The notes under the pieces: generated by a model | What the model was told of the DNA's origin: nothing | Database searches by the model: none | Seen by the model: the letters and a program-made list of their open reading frames with translations, nothing else | Position numbers and translations under genes: made by a program | Assembly: GCA_900468535.1 (NCBI GenBank) | Contig: UBTY01000010.1 | Coordinates: 71,513 to 135,512 of the forward strand | DNA from: Hyphomicrobiales bacterium | GTDB taxonomy: Bacteria > Pseudomonadota > Alphaproteobacteria > Rhizobiales > Rhizobiaceae | Length of the DNA stretch: 64,000 nt | Reading direction: 5' to 3' | In this document: positions 8,041-18,381 of the stretch, piece by piece | How positions within the stretch are numbered: position 1 is the stretch's first letter | How the letters are laid out: the number at the start of each line of letters is the position of its first letter

Positions 8041-9868
8041 CCAGGGTCGCATCGACCCACGCGGCGGCGACCACCGCGTAACCTGCGTCATTCAGGTGCA
8101 GGCCATCGGACCGGAGCGAGCGCGGAACCAACCCTGCCGCGATGTCCGCTTGGTCGCCGGTTGTGATATTTGCGGCCGCGACGAGCGCGGCATGCAGGTC
8201 GACGTAACGCGAGCCGTATCGAACGGCTAGATCAGCATTCAGATCGGCAATCGCCTGCCTGATGTCGGTCCCATCGGCCGCGGAAGGCAGCACCGAACCG
8301 ACGAGGAAGCGATTGCCCGCGACAGCAAAGGCCATCGCGGCAATATCAGAGAGAACAGTCTCCCGGTCGGTTGCGTTGTTGCGACCAGCCCATATCCATT
8401 GCACATCGTGGCGAAGCGCCATGGCGTCTTCAGGTTTGAAAGCTGTGCCGTAGGCCACGGAGATTGCCCCGCCTTCGCCGGTGCGGGTGAAATAGAGCTG
8501 GCCGTTGCTTACCTTGGTGATCACACCCGATGTTTCCAGGATCGTGCCCGCAATGCTGCTCGTGCCGTACAGCGCATCCATGGAGGCGTAGGCGACCTCG
8601 ACCTGAGGATCGTCGTCGCCCGAGGATACCAGAACATTGTCGAGCGACCAGCTGAGAAGGCTGCCGCTGGCGAGAAAGGCAATGGCGGCGCAGTTGATGT
8701 TGCCGAAGGCTCCATTGCCGCTGGTAAAAATCAGCTCGTGATGACCGGCGGTGGAGATTGGCCAGGTCGGGTCGCCCTCTCGTGTCGTTGTCGCCCAACT
8801 GCCGCCGGCAGCCTGCAATCCGCCGATCTGGATCTGGCCGGCGCCGGAGACGAATTCGAGATCGAACGCCACGCGGATTGTCTTGCCCTGAGGGACTGGC
8901 GCTATCTCGAGCTCGCATCCGCGCAATGCGCCGCCATCGTCATTGGCGGTGATAAGCTTGCCAGCCTGCAGAAAGAGAGGCCCCGTGTGGCCGCCCTGAT
9001 TGCGGGAAGACCAGCCGGCCATGCCTTCGTCGAAACGACTGATGACCACGGCCTCGGGGCGATAGGCCGGAATTTCACCCGTGCCGGGTGTCAGCACCAG
9101 TTCGGTTGCGGCAGAGCCGGCCTCGAACTGGCCGGGAAACACGCGGATGGTGATATCGACGGCGCTCCCGGGGATGACGTCGAGAAGATGTGTCGACCGG
9201 ATGTATGGATGCATTGCGACTCCGGTCGCGGATAGGGAATGGCGCGCGCCATCGAGTCCAAATGCGACCGTTGCGATCTCGTTGACGTAGCCGCCGAGAT
9301 CGTCGGCCTGGATGAGTGTGAGACGAAGGCTTGATATCCCCGCCGTGGTACCCGCGATTTTCTGGATGTCGCCGGATACCGTCCAGGCGGAGCCGGAAGC
9401 GGCGGCGTGATTGGTCGCGATGGCGCCGTAAATCTGTCGACCGAAATCTGTGAAAGCGGCATCGGCAGTGCCGTGTATCCTGACGTCGCCGTAAGGCAGG
9501 CCCGTTTCGTCGCTTCCGGTATTGACGAGTTCATGTGTGAGCCCGTTGACGGTGCCGGTTTCAAAGGACTGCATCCAGTCGCGGGTGCGTGGGAAGAGGT
9601 TCTTCGGATTGCTTTCCTTGATTGCGATCAGCAACTCACGTCCGCCCTGTCGCGCGGCGATCTGCGTCGAGGTCTGGCCGCCGATGCCCCGATTGATCAG
9701 CGTGCGGGGAGGGTCAAACAGGTTGGCCGCAAGCGCCGGAAAGCTGCGAGATGGTGTAGACGCGCCAGCGCCTTCCGTCAGGCTGTCGCCGAAAGCGGCG
9801 ATTGAAGTGGGACGTTGGCTATGGGGGCAAAGAGCGCTGTCAGCAGCGAGACCAAAACCGATAAGCAT
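8027..9868 (-). CDS. SGNH/GDSL-type esterase with a ~400-residue insertion
   Basis: 613 residues; the ATG at 9868 has a GGAG seven bases upstream. SGNH hydrolases cleave esters such as O-acetyl groups on sugars. Block I is AFGDSLTEG with Ser29, block II is RGIGGQ with Gly63/Gly64, block III is AGRNN with Gly495 and Asn497, and block V is DGLHLND with Asp588 and His591. All four signature residues are present, but blocks II and III lie some 430 residues apart, against about 40-60 in compact members. The insertion (about residues 80-485) looks beta-rich, with two stretches resembling carbohydrate-binding sandwiches (from about 100 and 245). No clear signal peptide is seen. It lies tail-to-tail with the polysaccharide operon, so an acetyl-esterase for that polymer is a reasonable guess. 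Confidence 0.75.
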   Translation of the reverse strand: MLIGFGLAADSALCPHSQRPTSIAAFGDSLTEGAGASTPSRSFPALAANLFDPPRTLINRGIGGQTSTQIAARQGGRELLIAIKESNPKNLFPRTRDWMQSFETGTVNGLTHELVNTGSDETGLPYGDVRIHGTADAAFTDFGRQIYGAIATNHAAASGSAWTVSGDIQKIAGTTAGISSLRLTLIQADDLGGYVNEIATVAFGLDGARHSLSATGVAMHPYIRSTHLLDVIPGSAVDITIRVFPGQFEAGSAATELVLTPGTGEIPAYRPEAVVISRFDEGMAGWSSRNQGGHTGPLFLQAGKLITANDDGGALRGCELEIAPVPQGKTIRVAFDLEFVSGAGQIQIGGLQAAGGSWATTTREGDPTWPISTAGHHELIFTSGNGAFGNINCAAIAFLASGSLLSWSLDNVLVSSGDDDPQVEVAYASMDALYGTSSIAGTILETSGVITKVSNGQLYFTRTGEGGAISVAYGTAFKPEDAMALRHDVQWIWAGRNNATDRETVLSDIAAMAFAVAGNRFLVGSVLPSAADGTDIRQAIADLNADLAVRYGSRYVDLHAALVAAANITTGDQADIAAGLVPRSLRSDGLHLNDAGYAVVAAAWVDATLAMRW

Positions 9869-10217
9869 GATTTATCTCCAGGGCGAAATGGGCCCTGATC
9901 CTAAATCAGCCGGAGCGAGTGGGGACGGCAACGGACACTGGAGGACAACTACCTCTCCGCGAGGACGCGAAGAGCAGAGTCGACAAGCTGTCGCAGGCTT
10001 CACTTTCTCTTAAGTAATTGCCTTGAGATTAGAGATTCGTTGTTCCATGATGCTTTCGGCGTGAAGAATTTCGTGTCGCGCTTCATGACGATCGATGTAG
10101 ATCGCGTCAGCCATGAACATGAATGTCGTTATCGGTTACGCTTTGCGGCCGCTGAACCCTTATATTGTCGTTGAATGCCGCCTGCGCGCGTGCAGTTGAT
10201 CTGATTGGGACGTTTGC
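9869..10217. other. 349-base gap between divergent genes
   Basis: This separates the minus-strand SGNH hydrolase from the plus-strand acetyltransferase and should contain both promoters. I found no convincing coding frame, RNA gene or strong inverted repeat. Composition becomes AT-richer around 10000-10060. No sigma-factor consensus could be assigned. Confidence 0.5.
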
Positions 10218-11063
10218 ATGAATTCGGAGTTTGCCGTTCGCCCGATGCGACCCGGTGAGTTGGAGCTGGTGCTGGAGTGGGCACGCCAGGAGGGGTGGAA
10301 TCCCGGGCTTGACGATTCACTTGCATTTCACGCGGCAGACCCCTCCGGCTTCTTTGTCGGCGCGCTGGGCGAAGTCCCGGTTGGTTCGATTTCGGTCGTC
10401 AAATATGGCGATGTCTTCGCTTTCGTCGGCCTCTATATGGTCCATCCCGATTTCCGCGGCAAAGGCTATGGAAAGGCGATATGGGATGCCGGCATCGCCT
10501 CTGCCGAGGGGCGCAGCATTGGGCTCGATGGTGTCGTCGCGCAGCAGGAAAACTACCGAAAGGCCGGTTTCGAGGAAGCCTACAAGACCGTTCGCTACGG
10601 CGGCACGATTTCGTCCGTCCCCGCTTCGACGCTGACGGCCGGTATCGTGTCAGACAAGCTCGACGGCTTGCTACGCTACGATGCCGGAATCTTCACCGTG
10701 CCGCGGCCGGACTTTATCTCTTCGTGGTGCACTAGCCGCAAGAGCCGGCGAACGGCTATTGTCCGCAAGAGCGGGAAGATCCGTGGCTACGGAACGATCC
10801 GAAGATGTTATGAAGGCTACAAGATCGGGCCGCTCTTCGCGAGCGATGCCGATGCGGCCGCTTCCGTGCTGGCGGTGCTGGCGAAGGAAGCCGCCGGTGC
10901 CCGCGTTTTCATCGACATTCCTGCAGACAATAAGGATGCCGTCGCGCTTGCGCAGGGCATGGGTCTTGAGCCCGTCTTCGAAACCGCCAGAATGTATCGC
11001 GGGAAAGCGCCTGAAGTGCCGCTGAAGAACGTGTTCGGCGTGACGACGCTGGAACTCGGCTAG
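10218..11063 (+). CDS. GNAT family N-acetyltransferase (two-domain)
   Basis: 281 residues. The N-terminal 140 form a GNAT domain that opens with FAVRPMRPGELE; the acetyl-CoA binding motif A is seen as HPDFRGKGYGKAIWD at about residues 76-90. The C-terminal half (about 150-281) matches the second GNAT-like domain seen in YitH-type proteins, ending in GLEPVFETARMYRG. The substrate is unknown. It stands alone, with a strong hairpin at its 3' end. Confidence 0.8.
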   Translation: MNSEFAVRPMRPGELELVLEWARQEGWNPGLDDSLAFHAADPSGFFVGALGEVPVGSISVVKYGDVFAFVGLYMVHPDFRGKGYGKAIWDAGIASAEGRSIGLDGVVAQQENYRKAGFEEAYKTVRYGGTISSVPASTLTAGIVSDKLDGLLRYDAGIFTVPRPDFISSWCTSRKSRRTAIVRKSGKIRGYGTIRRCYEGYKIGPLFASDADAAASVLAVLAKEAAGARVFIDIPADNKDAVALAQGMGLEPVFETARMYRGKAPEVPLKNVFGVTTLELG

Positions 11064-11095
11064 AGCGTCCTTTGCGTCCTTACAGAGGACGCTCT
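11062..11095. terminator. hairpin terminator at the end of the GNAT gene
   Basis: A perfect 10-bp stem pairs 11062-11071 with 11086-11095 and overlaps the stop codon; it is followed by a short AT-rich stretch. It lies between convergent genes. Confidence 0.6.
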
Positions 11096-11123
11096 ATCTT
11101 ATTGAATCTACTCATCAGGCTTT

Positions 11124-11147
11124 CCGAAAATCGATTCCGATTTTCGG
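11124..11147. repeat. palindrome CCGAAAATCG-N4-CGATTTTCGG
   Basis: A perfect 10-bp inverted repeat (11124-11133 with 11138-11147). It lies in the gap between two convergent genes and may serve as a terminator for the minus-strand transporter. From memory, sequences of this form recur between genes in rhizobial genomes, so it may belong to a dispersed repeat family. Only this copy was noticed in the window. Confidence 0.5.
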
Positions 11148-11176
11148 GCCGATGCCGTAGGCGGTTCTTTCCGATC

Positions 11177-12094
11177 TCAATCCATGGCTGAGGCGGGCGC
11201 TGTCGGTGCGGAGCTCTTGGGACGACCCTTTTCGGCGATTGCAATTCCGCCGAGGGTCAGGACAAGCGCAATCACGTGAAAGAGCTGCAGCTGTTCGCCG
11301 AGAAGCACGACCGAGAGCAGGGTCCCGAAAACCGGCACCAGATTGATGAACAGACCGGCGCGATTGGCGCCGATTGTCTCGACGCCCCTGATGTAAAACA
11401 CCTGCGCCAGCAGGGACGCGAATATCGCGGTATAGAAGGCAATGACCCAGCCGCGCGCGTCAGGCACCTGCACATTGCCTTGCATGCCCTCCCACAAAAG
11501 CAGCGGAACCGCGCTTAGGGCTGCGCCAAGCGCCGGGACCGCCATCAGCGTGCGCCAGTCGAGCGGCGGCTTCCAGCGCAGGAAGATCGTGTAGATGGCA
11601 TAGGCCGCGACGGCAATCAGCATCAGTCCGTCGCCCCTGTTGAGGCCGAGCTGAAGAAGGCTTGCAAGGTCGCCATGCGACGCCGTCAGGGCAACGCCGA
11701 CGAGGGTCATGGCGAAGCCGGTGATCTGGGCGAGGGATACGGCGGTGCGGAAGAACATAAAGTTCAAGAGAAAAATCAGCATCGGAATGCCGGCTTGCTC
11801 GATCGCAACGTTGATAACAGTCGTGTATTTCACCGCCGAGTACAGCATGGCGTTAAACAGCGTATAGCCGACGATGCCATAGAAGAAGAGAAGCGGAAGG
11901 TTTCGCTTCACGATCGGCCAGTCGCGCCTCAGCTGTGGCATCGATATCGCGGCGATCAGGGCGGTGGCGAGAAACCAGCGCAGAAAGGTCAGCATCATCG
12001 GGCTGACATGACCGAGGGCGAGTTTGCCGGCCACGGCATTTCCACCCCAGCAGAGCGCGGCTACGACGAGACAGATATAGGCTGCAAGCTGCAT
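11177..12094 (-). CDS. EamA/DMT family transporter
   Basis: 305 residues from the ATG at 12094, chosen over one 15 codons upstream because only this one has a Shine-Dalgarno (GGAAGAA) at proper spacing. It has ten predicted membrane segments in two EamA repeats (first half ending near LVGVALTASHG, second half near GANRAGLFINLVPVFG). Members export small metabolites such as amino acids or nucleosides across the inner membrane. The substrate is not predictable. Monocistronic and convergent with the GNAT gene. Confidence 0.85.
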   Translation of the reverse strand: MQLAAYICLVVAALCWGGNAVAGKLALGHVSPMMLTFLRWFLATALIAAISMPQLRRDWPIVKRNLPLLFFYGIVGYTLFNAMLYSAVKYTTVINVAIEQAGIPMLIFLLNFMFFRTAVSLAQITGFAMTLVGVALTASHGDLASLLQLGLNRGDGLMLIAVAAYAIYTIFLRWKPPLDWRTLMAVPALGAALSAVPLLLWEGMQGNVQVPDARGWVIAFYTAIFASLLAQVFYIRGVETIGANRAGLFINLVPVFGTLLSVVLLGEQLQLFHVIALVLTLGGIAIAEKGRPKSSAPTAPASAMD

Positions 12095-12291
12095 CGCCGA
12101 TTCTTCCAAATGGGAGGCGGATACTGCCTCGAAGTTCATCGCTAGCCGCGAACTAGCGTGTGCCGGCCTGATTTGTCACGTAAAAAGCCCATTCGGCTGT
12201 CAATACAGGGTCGCTTTCCCAAAAACAAAGTTTTATAGATGCGCGGGTTTATGCAGATGCGGTTCCATCCGCTGTTAACAGGAAGACGTGA

Positions 12292-13587
<1,296 letters not shown>

Positions 13588-13605
13588 GGTTTCGTGTCAT
13601 TACTT

Positions 13606-13630
13606 GTGCGGTTCGCTTGCTGAGCCGCAC
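13606..13630 (+). terminator. hairpin between purA and the next gene
   Basis: A 9-bp stem (13606-13614 with 13622-13630, one G-T pair) lies 18 bases past the purA stop and 18 bases before the next start. There is no T-run, so it may attenuate rather than end transcription. Confidence 0.4.
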
Positions 13631-13647
13631 TTCTAGAGAAAGTACGT

Positions 13648-16161
13648 ATGGCGGATTTTATCGCAGTTATCCGGCGGGCGGTTGACGGCCTGACCGACAA
13701 TACGCCCGAGATGCGGGTCAAGGTCTACGAGCGCGCGCGCGGTGCTGTGCAGCGGCAGCTCGAGAACATGAAGCCGCGTCCGCCGGAAGCAATGCTGCAA
13801 CGGCAGCTTGAAAAGCTTGAAGCCGCAATCCGCGAAGTCGAAGCCGAGCACGCCGTGGCGTTGCCGGCTGACGATGTTGTCGCTGAAGAAGAGGTCCTTG
13901 TCGCGACTGCCGAAGGCGTCGACCAGGAACCGGCTGTTGCCGCCGAACCGGAGCCACAGGCGGAAGAACCGGAAGCGGTGGTTGTAGCCGCTGCGCCTGT
14001 CGAAGAGCCGGAAGCGCCTGTCGAAGAGGCCCCTGCCGAGGAGGCCCCTGCCGAGGAGCCGGTCTATCATGAGCCGGTTTACGCGCAGCCGGTCGAGGCG
14101 GAAGAGCCGGTTGTTTCGAGCGAGCCCGCTTATCCGGCGGAGCCTGTCTACGAAGAGCCGACGCATCACGCAGACGGTGCGCGCTACGAAGAACCGGAAG
14201 AAACCGCGCGCGACGTTGCCGTTGCCCAGCACGATGCCGCCTGGCAATCGCAGGAGCAGCAGCCCGAGCCGGTTTCCGTTCCGGAAGAGGTCGAAGCGTT
14301 CGAGCCCTGGCAGGCAACCCATGAGGAAGAAGCTCCGCTAGAGGCTTACGAGCCTGCGGCGGAGACGCGTGAGGTCGCTCCTGAGCATCATGCCGCCTTC
14401 GAAGAGCATGTTCCGGAGGAGCTTCCGCCTGCTGCCGCACCATATGAGGAAGCGGAAGCGCCTGTTGAGCCCGTATCGCAGCCCGCACGGGATTTCGATC
14501 TCAGCAACCGTCTCGTCGAGCCCGTCTTGGCCTTCGACAAGGAGCCCCAGGCTTTCGTGCAGCATAGCCGCGAGGAGCCTCTTCACGCTGAAGCCGCGGC
14601 ACACTTCGATCCCGTTTGGGCCGAGCATGCAGAAGAAGTGCCGGAACCGCCGTCGAGGTTGGAACCAACGGATTGGGCGCTCGAAGAGCTTCGGCAGTTC
14701 TCCGATACATCACATACTGCGCCGGCGAATGACGCCGCGCGCGCCTTTGACGATCTCGTCGCCGGGCTCGGCAACGCGGCTGCCACCCAGCCTGCGCCTA
14801 CCGGCAACGAAGCGTTTTCATGGGAAGCCGCCGCGTTCGACGATCTTCCTCCGATCGAGAACCAGAAGCCGGCGGCTACCGCGCATTTCGATGATGGCGA
14901 TCTGTTCTCCGAGGTGCATGGCGGTCAAAGCCAGAAGCCCGAGAGCCCAGATGACTCCTGGCAGGAAGCTACACAGCTTCGCGGCTACAACAATCGTGGC
15001 GTCGTTGCGGAAGATGACGATGGCACGGCGCAGAACGACATCGACAGCGTCATCGCTTCGAAGTTCCAGGGCCGCAATCTTCGGATGGAACCGAAGCGTC
15101 GCCGTTTCGGCATCGGCTCGATCATCAGCGTGCTCATTGCGCTTGGTGTCGTGGCTGGAGGAGCGTATGCCGCCTGGACGCATCAGGACGCTTTGACCGA
15201 AATGGTCAAGGGTTTGGTAAGCGCGGCTCCGTCGCAGACAGCCAAGACAGAAACACAGACGACCTCGCAGTCTGACACGTCGACGCCCACGCCGCAGACG
15301 GCCGATGCCGGGGCGACAAAGCCTGCTGAAGCCCAGAAGGAAGTCGCGTCGCTGAACGACGGTTCTTCCGTCAGCAACAAGTTCACGCAGCGCCTGCTCG
15401 CCGACGGCACCGAAGTCGACAATGGCGCTGCCGCTATCCCCAGTGCGCAAGCCGCCGAGGGCAAGTCGGTCGCGCCGCAGAATGTCGCGTCTTCGGACGC
15501 TCCGCCGCCCACGACCGCAACGACACCCGCAGCCACCGGTACGGCGCCTGCCGCTGCTGTAGCAACCGCTCCGGACGCGCAGCAGGCTGCGCCTGTCGGT
15601 TCAAGCGAGAAGATGTTCCTCTATGAAGAGCGCATCGGCCAGAGTTCGCCGACGGCGATCCAGGGTTCTGTTGCCTGGACCGTCAAGCATGAGGCCGGTA
15701 CAGATGGCAAACAGGAAGCCGTCGTGCAGGGAACCGTTACGGTTCCGGAGCGCAACCTGACGGCGCAGGTCAATTTCAAGCGGAACTCCGACCCGTCGCT
15801 GCCGGCAAGCCATATCGTCGAGGTCGTGTTCTCGCTTCCAGCGAACTTCGAAGGCGGCGCGATCGAGAGCGTTCAGCGCATCGCGATGAAGCGGACCGAA
15901 CAGGATCGAGGCGACCCGCTGATCGCGGTGCCGGCGAAGATCACAGACGACTTCCATATGATCGCCCTCAACGACTATCCGGATGCCCGCAAGGCGAACC
16001 TGGATCTGCTTGAGAACCGGGACTGGATCGACATTCCGATCACCTACCGCAACGGCCGCCGTGCCCTGATAACAATGCAGAAGGGTACGACGGGCGCCCA
16101 GGCGTTCACGTCGGCAATCAAGGAATGGGCCGCTTCGGGCGACGTTTCGACCAGCCAGTAA
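13648..16161 (+). CDS. large acidic Pro/Glu/Ala-rich single-pass membrane protein
   Basis: 837 residues; conserved hypothetical type, function unknown. A short helical N-terminus (about 1-68, MADFIAVIRRAVDGL) is followed by about 270 low-complexity residues full of EEP, EAPVEE and AEEP units. A less biased linker leads to one membrane helix at about 488-510 after a basic stop (RMEPKRRRFG). A Thr/Ala/Pro linker follows, then a folded C-terminal domain (about 650-837) that begins KMFLYEERIGQ. This orientation puts the acidic tail in the cytoplasm and the C-terminal domain in the periplasm. Short DNA repeats encode the acidic part, for example a 15-bp unit twice at 14026-14055. It sits downstream of purA, with a strong terminator behind. 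Confidence 0.7.
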   Translation: MADFIAVIRRAVDGLTDNTPEMRVKVYERARGAVQRQLENMKPRPPEAMLQRQLEKLEAAIREVEAEHAVALPADDVVAEEEVLVATAEGVDQEPAVAAEPEPQAEEPEAVVVAAAPVEEPEAPVEEAPAEEAPAEEPVYHEPVYAQPVEAEEPVVSSEPAYPAEPVYEEPTHHADGARYEEPEETARDVAVAQHDAAWQSQEQQPEPVSVPEEVEAFEPWQATHEEEAPLEAYEPAAETREVAPEHHAAFEEHVPEELPPAAAPYEEAEAPVEPVSQPARDFDLSNRLVEPVLAFDKEPQAFVQHSREEPLHAEAAAHFDPVWAEHAEEVPEPPSRLEPTDWALEELRQFSDTSHTAPANDAARAFDDLVAGLGNAAATQPAPTGNEAFSWEAAAFDDLPPIENQKPAATAHFDDGDLFSEVHGGQSQKPESPDDSWQEATQLRGYNNRGVVAEDDDGTAQNDIDSVIASKFQGRNLRMEPKRRRFGIGSIISVLIALGVVAGGAYAAWTHQDALTEMVKGLVSAAPSQTAKTETQTTSQSDTSTPTPQTADAGATKPAEAQKEVASLNDGSSVSNKFTQRLLADGTEVDNGAAAIPSAQAAEGKSVAPQNVASSDAPPPTTATTPAATGTAPAAAVATAPDAQQAAPVGSSEKMFLYEERIGQSSPTAIQGSVAWTVKHEAGTDGKQEAVVQGTVTVPERNLTAQVNFKRNSDPSLPASHIVEVVFSLPANFEGGAIESVQRIAMKRTEQDRGDPLIAVPAKITDDFHMIALNDYPDARKANLDLLENRDWIDIPITYRNGRRALITMQKGTTGAQAFTSAIKEWAASGDVSTSQ

Positions 16162-16181
16162 GGCTTCGGATCGTGAATACA

Positions 16182-16211
16182 AAAAGGGCGGATCTTTCGA
16201 TCCGCCCTTTT
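16182..16211. terminator. bidirectional terminator between the acidic membrane protein and rpoH
   Basis: A perfect 13-bp stem (16182-16194 with 16199-16211) and a 4-base loop; the arms begin with AAAA and end with TTTT, so it works as an intrinsic terminator in both directions for these convergent genes. Confidence 0.9.
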
Positions 16212-16232
16212 GCTTTTCCAGTGCAGTAGTTC

Positions 16233-17141
16233 TTATGCCGTGGCTTCGACGACGCGAACTGCCTTGGCGCGTTCGAGCGCTTCCTTGCGGACGGCGTCCT
16301 GAACCTTCTCGAAGGCACGAACCTCGATCTGGCGCACGCGTTCGCGGCTGATGTCGAACTCGGACGACAGGTCTTCAAGCGTCACCGGATCTTCAGCCAA
16401 ACGGCGGGCTTCGAAGATGCGGCGCTCACGGTCGTTCAGCACGCTCATTGCCTTGGTGAGCATGCGGCGGCGTGTGTCCAGTTCGTCCTGTTCAATCAGG
16501 ACCGCTTCCTGGCTGTCGTGATCGTCCACAAGCCAATCCTGCCACTGTCCAGACTCGCCTTCGGATGCCTTGATCGGGGCATTCAGAGAGGCGTCGCCGG
16601 AAAGGCGGCGGTTCATCGAGACGACCTCCTCCTCGGAGACCTTCAGCTTGGTTGCGATCTCCGAGACGTGCTCCGGCCTCAGGTCACCTTCGTCGATCGC
16701 CTGGAGACGGCCCTTCAGCCGACGCAGGTTGAAGAAGAGGCGCTTCTGATTAGCCGTGGTGCCCATCTTCACGAGCGACCACGAACGCAGGATGTATTCC
16801 TGGATCGATGCCTTGATCCACCACATCGCGTAGGTCGCCAGACGGAAACCACGTTCGGGATCGAATTTCTTGACGGCCTGCATGAGGCCGACGTTACCCT
16901 CGGACACGACTTCGCCGATCGGCAGGCCATAGCCACGATAACCCATGGCGATCTTCGCCACAAGGCGCAGATGGCTTGTTACCAGCCTATGGGCTGCTTC
17001 GCGGTCGCCATGCTCCGAGTAGCGCTTGGCGAGCATGTATTCTTCCTGGGGTTCCAGCATCGGGAACTTGCGGATTTCGTCCAGGTAACGATTGAGACCG
17101 GCTTCACCGGCAGTAATCGACGGCAAACTATTTCGGGCCAT
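16233..17141 (-). CDS. rpoH: RNA polymerase heat-shock sigma factor RpoH (sigma-32)
   Basis: 302 residues; the ATG at 17141 has a strong GGAGGG six bases upstream. It directs RNA polymerase to heat-shock promoters. Region 2 is clear (SHLRLVAKIAMGYRGYG, FRLATYAMWWIKASIQEY), as is the RpoH-specific box NQKRLFFNLRRLK at about residue 130 and region 4 with LEDLSSEFDISRERVRQIE. Rhizobia often carry several rpoH copies; which one this is cannot be settled here. A sigma-32 type promoter lies about 100 bases upstream, suggesting autoregulation. Confidence 0.95.
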   Translation of the reverse strand: MARNSLPSITAGEAGLNRYLDEIRKFPMLEPQEEYMLAKRYSEHGDREAAHRLVTSHLRLVAKIAMGYRGYGLPIGEVVSEGNVGLMQAVKKFDPERGFRLATYAMWWIKASIQEYILRSWSLVKMGTTANQKRLFFNLRRLKGRLQAIDEGDLRPEHVSEIATKLKVSEEEVVSMNRRLSGDASLNAPIKASEGESGQWQDWLVDDHDSQEAVLIEQDELDTRRRMLTKAMSVLNDRERRIFEARRLAEDPVTLEDLSSEFDISRERVRQIEVRAFEKVQDAVRKEALERAKAVRVVEATA

Positions 17142-17248
17142 GATGCACCCTCCTATGGAAAATCCGGCTCCCGATGCGACGCGCTAGGCGTCAAAAAGGC
17201 AAACCGGGACATTGCGGCTCTGATCGAGCCCGCACTAGGTCAATGTAC

Positions 17249-17277
17249 AGATAAGTATGGCGGAACAGCGGTTCAAG
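17249..17277 (-). promoter_or_regulatory. candidate sigma-32 promoter of rpoH
   Basis: Read on the minus strand, CTTGAA (17277-17272) is followed after 16 bases by CTTATCT (17255-17249). This fits the alphaproteobacterial heat-shock consensus CTTG-N17/18-CYTATNT (CTTG plus 18 bases here). It lies in the 160-base gap before rpoH. Confidence 0.5.
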
Positions 17278-17301
17278 ACTTGGACCGCTTTCACGAAGCC
17301 G

Positions 17302-18336
17302 TTACTCGGGAAGCAGGCGCAAAGCTTCGACCAATGCTTCCATGTCATCAGGAAGAGGGGATTCGAAGCGCATGATCTCGCCGCTTCGCGGATGCTCGAA
17401 CTGGAGCATGTAGGCATGCAGAGCCTGGCGACCGAAGGCGTTGACGGCTTTCTTCGCGGCTTCCGGCAAAAGGTTGGCCTTGGTCTTGAAGTGCGCGCCG
17501 TAGACCGTGTCGCCGAGAAGCGGATGGCCGATATGGGCCATGTGGACGCGGATCTGGTGCGTCCGGCCGGTCTCAAGGTGGCATTCCACCAGCGACGCCA
17601 GCGACGTCGCATCCGGGTTCTCATGGAAGCGCTCCAGCACTTCGTAGTGCGTGATCGCCTCATCCGCATCCTGGCTGTCAGCACGCTTGACCGCGCGGCG
17701 CGTACGATCGCCAGTGGCTCTGCCAAGCGGCGCGTCGATCGTGCCGGTCAGGGTGCGCGGTCGGCCCCAGACGATCGCCTGGTAAGCGCGCTCGAGCGGC
17801 ATGGTGCGGCCGTGGTCGGCGAACTGTGCCGACAGGTGGCGGTGAGCGATGTCGTTCTTCGCCACCACCATGATGCCGGTCGTATCCTTGTCGAGGCGAT
17901 GCACGATGCCAGGCCGGCGCACGCCGCCGATGCCTGACAGGCTGTCGCCGCAATGGTGGATCAGCGCATTGACCAATGTGCCGGTCCAGTTTCCGGCTGC
18001 CGGATGCACGACCATTCCGGCCGGCTTCGACAGAACGATGACGTCGTCATCCTCGTAGAGAACATCCAGCGGAATGTCCTCGCCCTTCGGCGTCGGGTCT
18101 TCCGGTGCGGGAAGGGTGATCTCGAAGACGTCGCCGGGACGCACCTTCTTCTGCGGATCTGCAACGACGCCGCCCTTTGCCGAAACCTGTCCGTCCTTGA
18201 TGAGCGCCTTGATCCGGCTGCGCGAGAACTCCTCGCCCAATTGTGCGGTCAGCCATGCGTCGAGCCGGCCTGCGGCGTTCTCATCCGCCGTCAGCACTTT
18301 CATAATGTCCGATGCTTGTTTAAAGGGGTCGCTCAA
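17302..18336 (-). CDS. RluA-family 23S rRNA pseudouridine synthase (RluD-like)
   Basis: 344 residues from a TTG at 18336, preceded by GGAGAAG at good spacing; an in-frame ATG at 18303 is the alternative. The N-terminal S4 RNA-binding domain (about 15-75) contains AGRLDAWL and SRSRIKALIKDG. The catalytic domain has HRLDKDTTGIMVVAKN, in which Asp is the universal catalytic residue, and the later GRTHQIRVHMAHIGHPLLGD. RluD-type enzymes isomerise uridines in helix 69 of 23S rRNA. It is divergent from the 128-residue gene at 18382 with only 45 bases between starts. A pseudouridine synthase next to rpoH is common in this order. Confidence 0.85.
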   Translation of the reverse strand: MSDPFKQASDIMKVLTADENAAGRLDAWLTAQLGEEFSRSRIKALIKDGQVSAKGGVVADPQKKVRPGDVFEITLPAPEDPTPKGEDIPLDVLYEDDDVIVLSKPAGMVVHPAAGNWTGTLVNALIHHCGDSLSGIGGVRRPGIVHRLDKDTTGIMVVAKNDIAHRHLSAQFADHGRTMPLERAYQAIVWGRPRTLTGTIDAPLGRATGDRTRRAVKRADSQDADEAITHYEVLERFHENPDATSLASLVECHLETGRTHQIRVHMAHIGHPLLGDTVYGAHFKTKANLLPEAAKKAVNAFGRQALHAYMLQFEHPRSGEIMRFESPLPDDMEALVEALRLLPE

Positions 18337-18381
18337 GACGCTTCTTCTCCGAATTATTTTACAAGAATGGAACGCCAAAAG

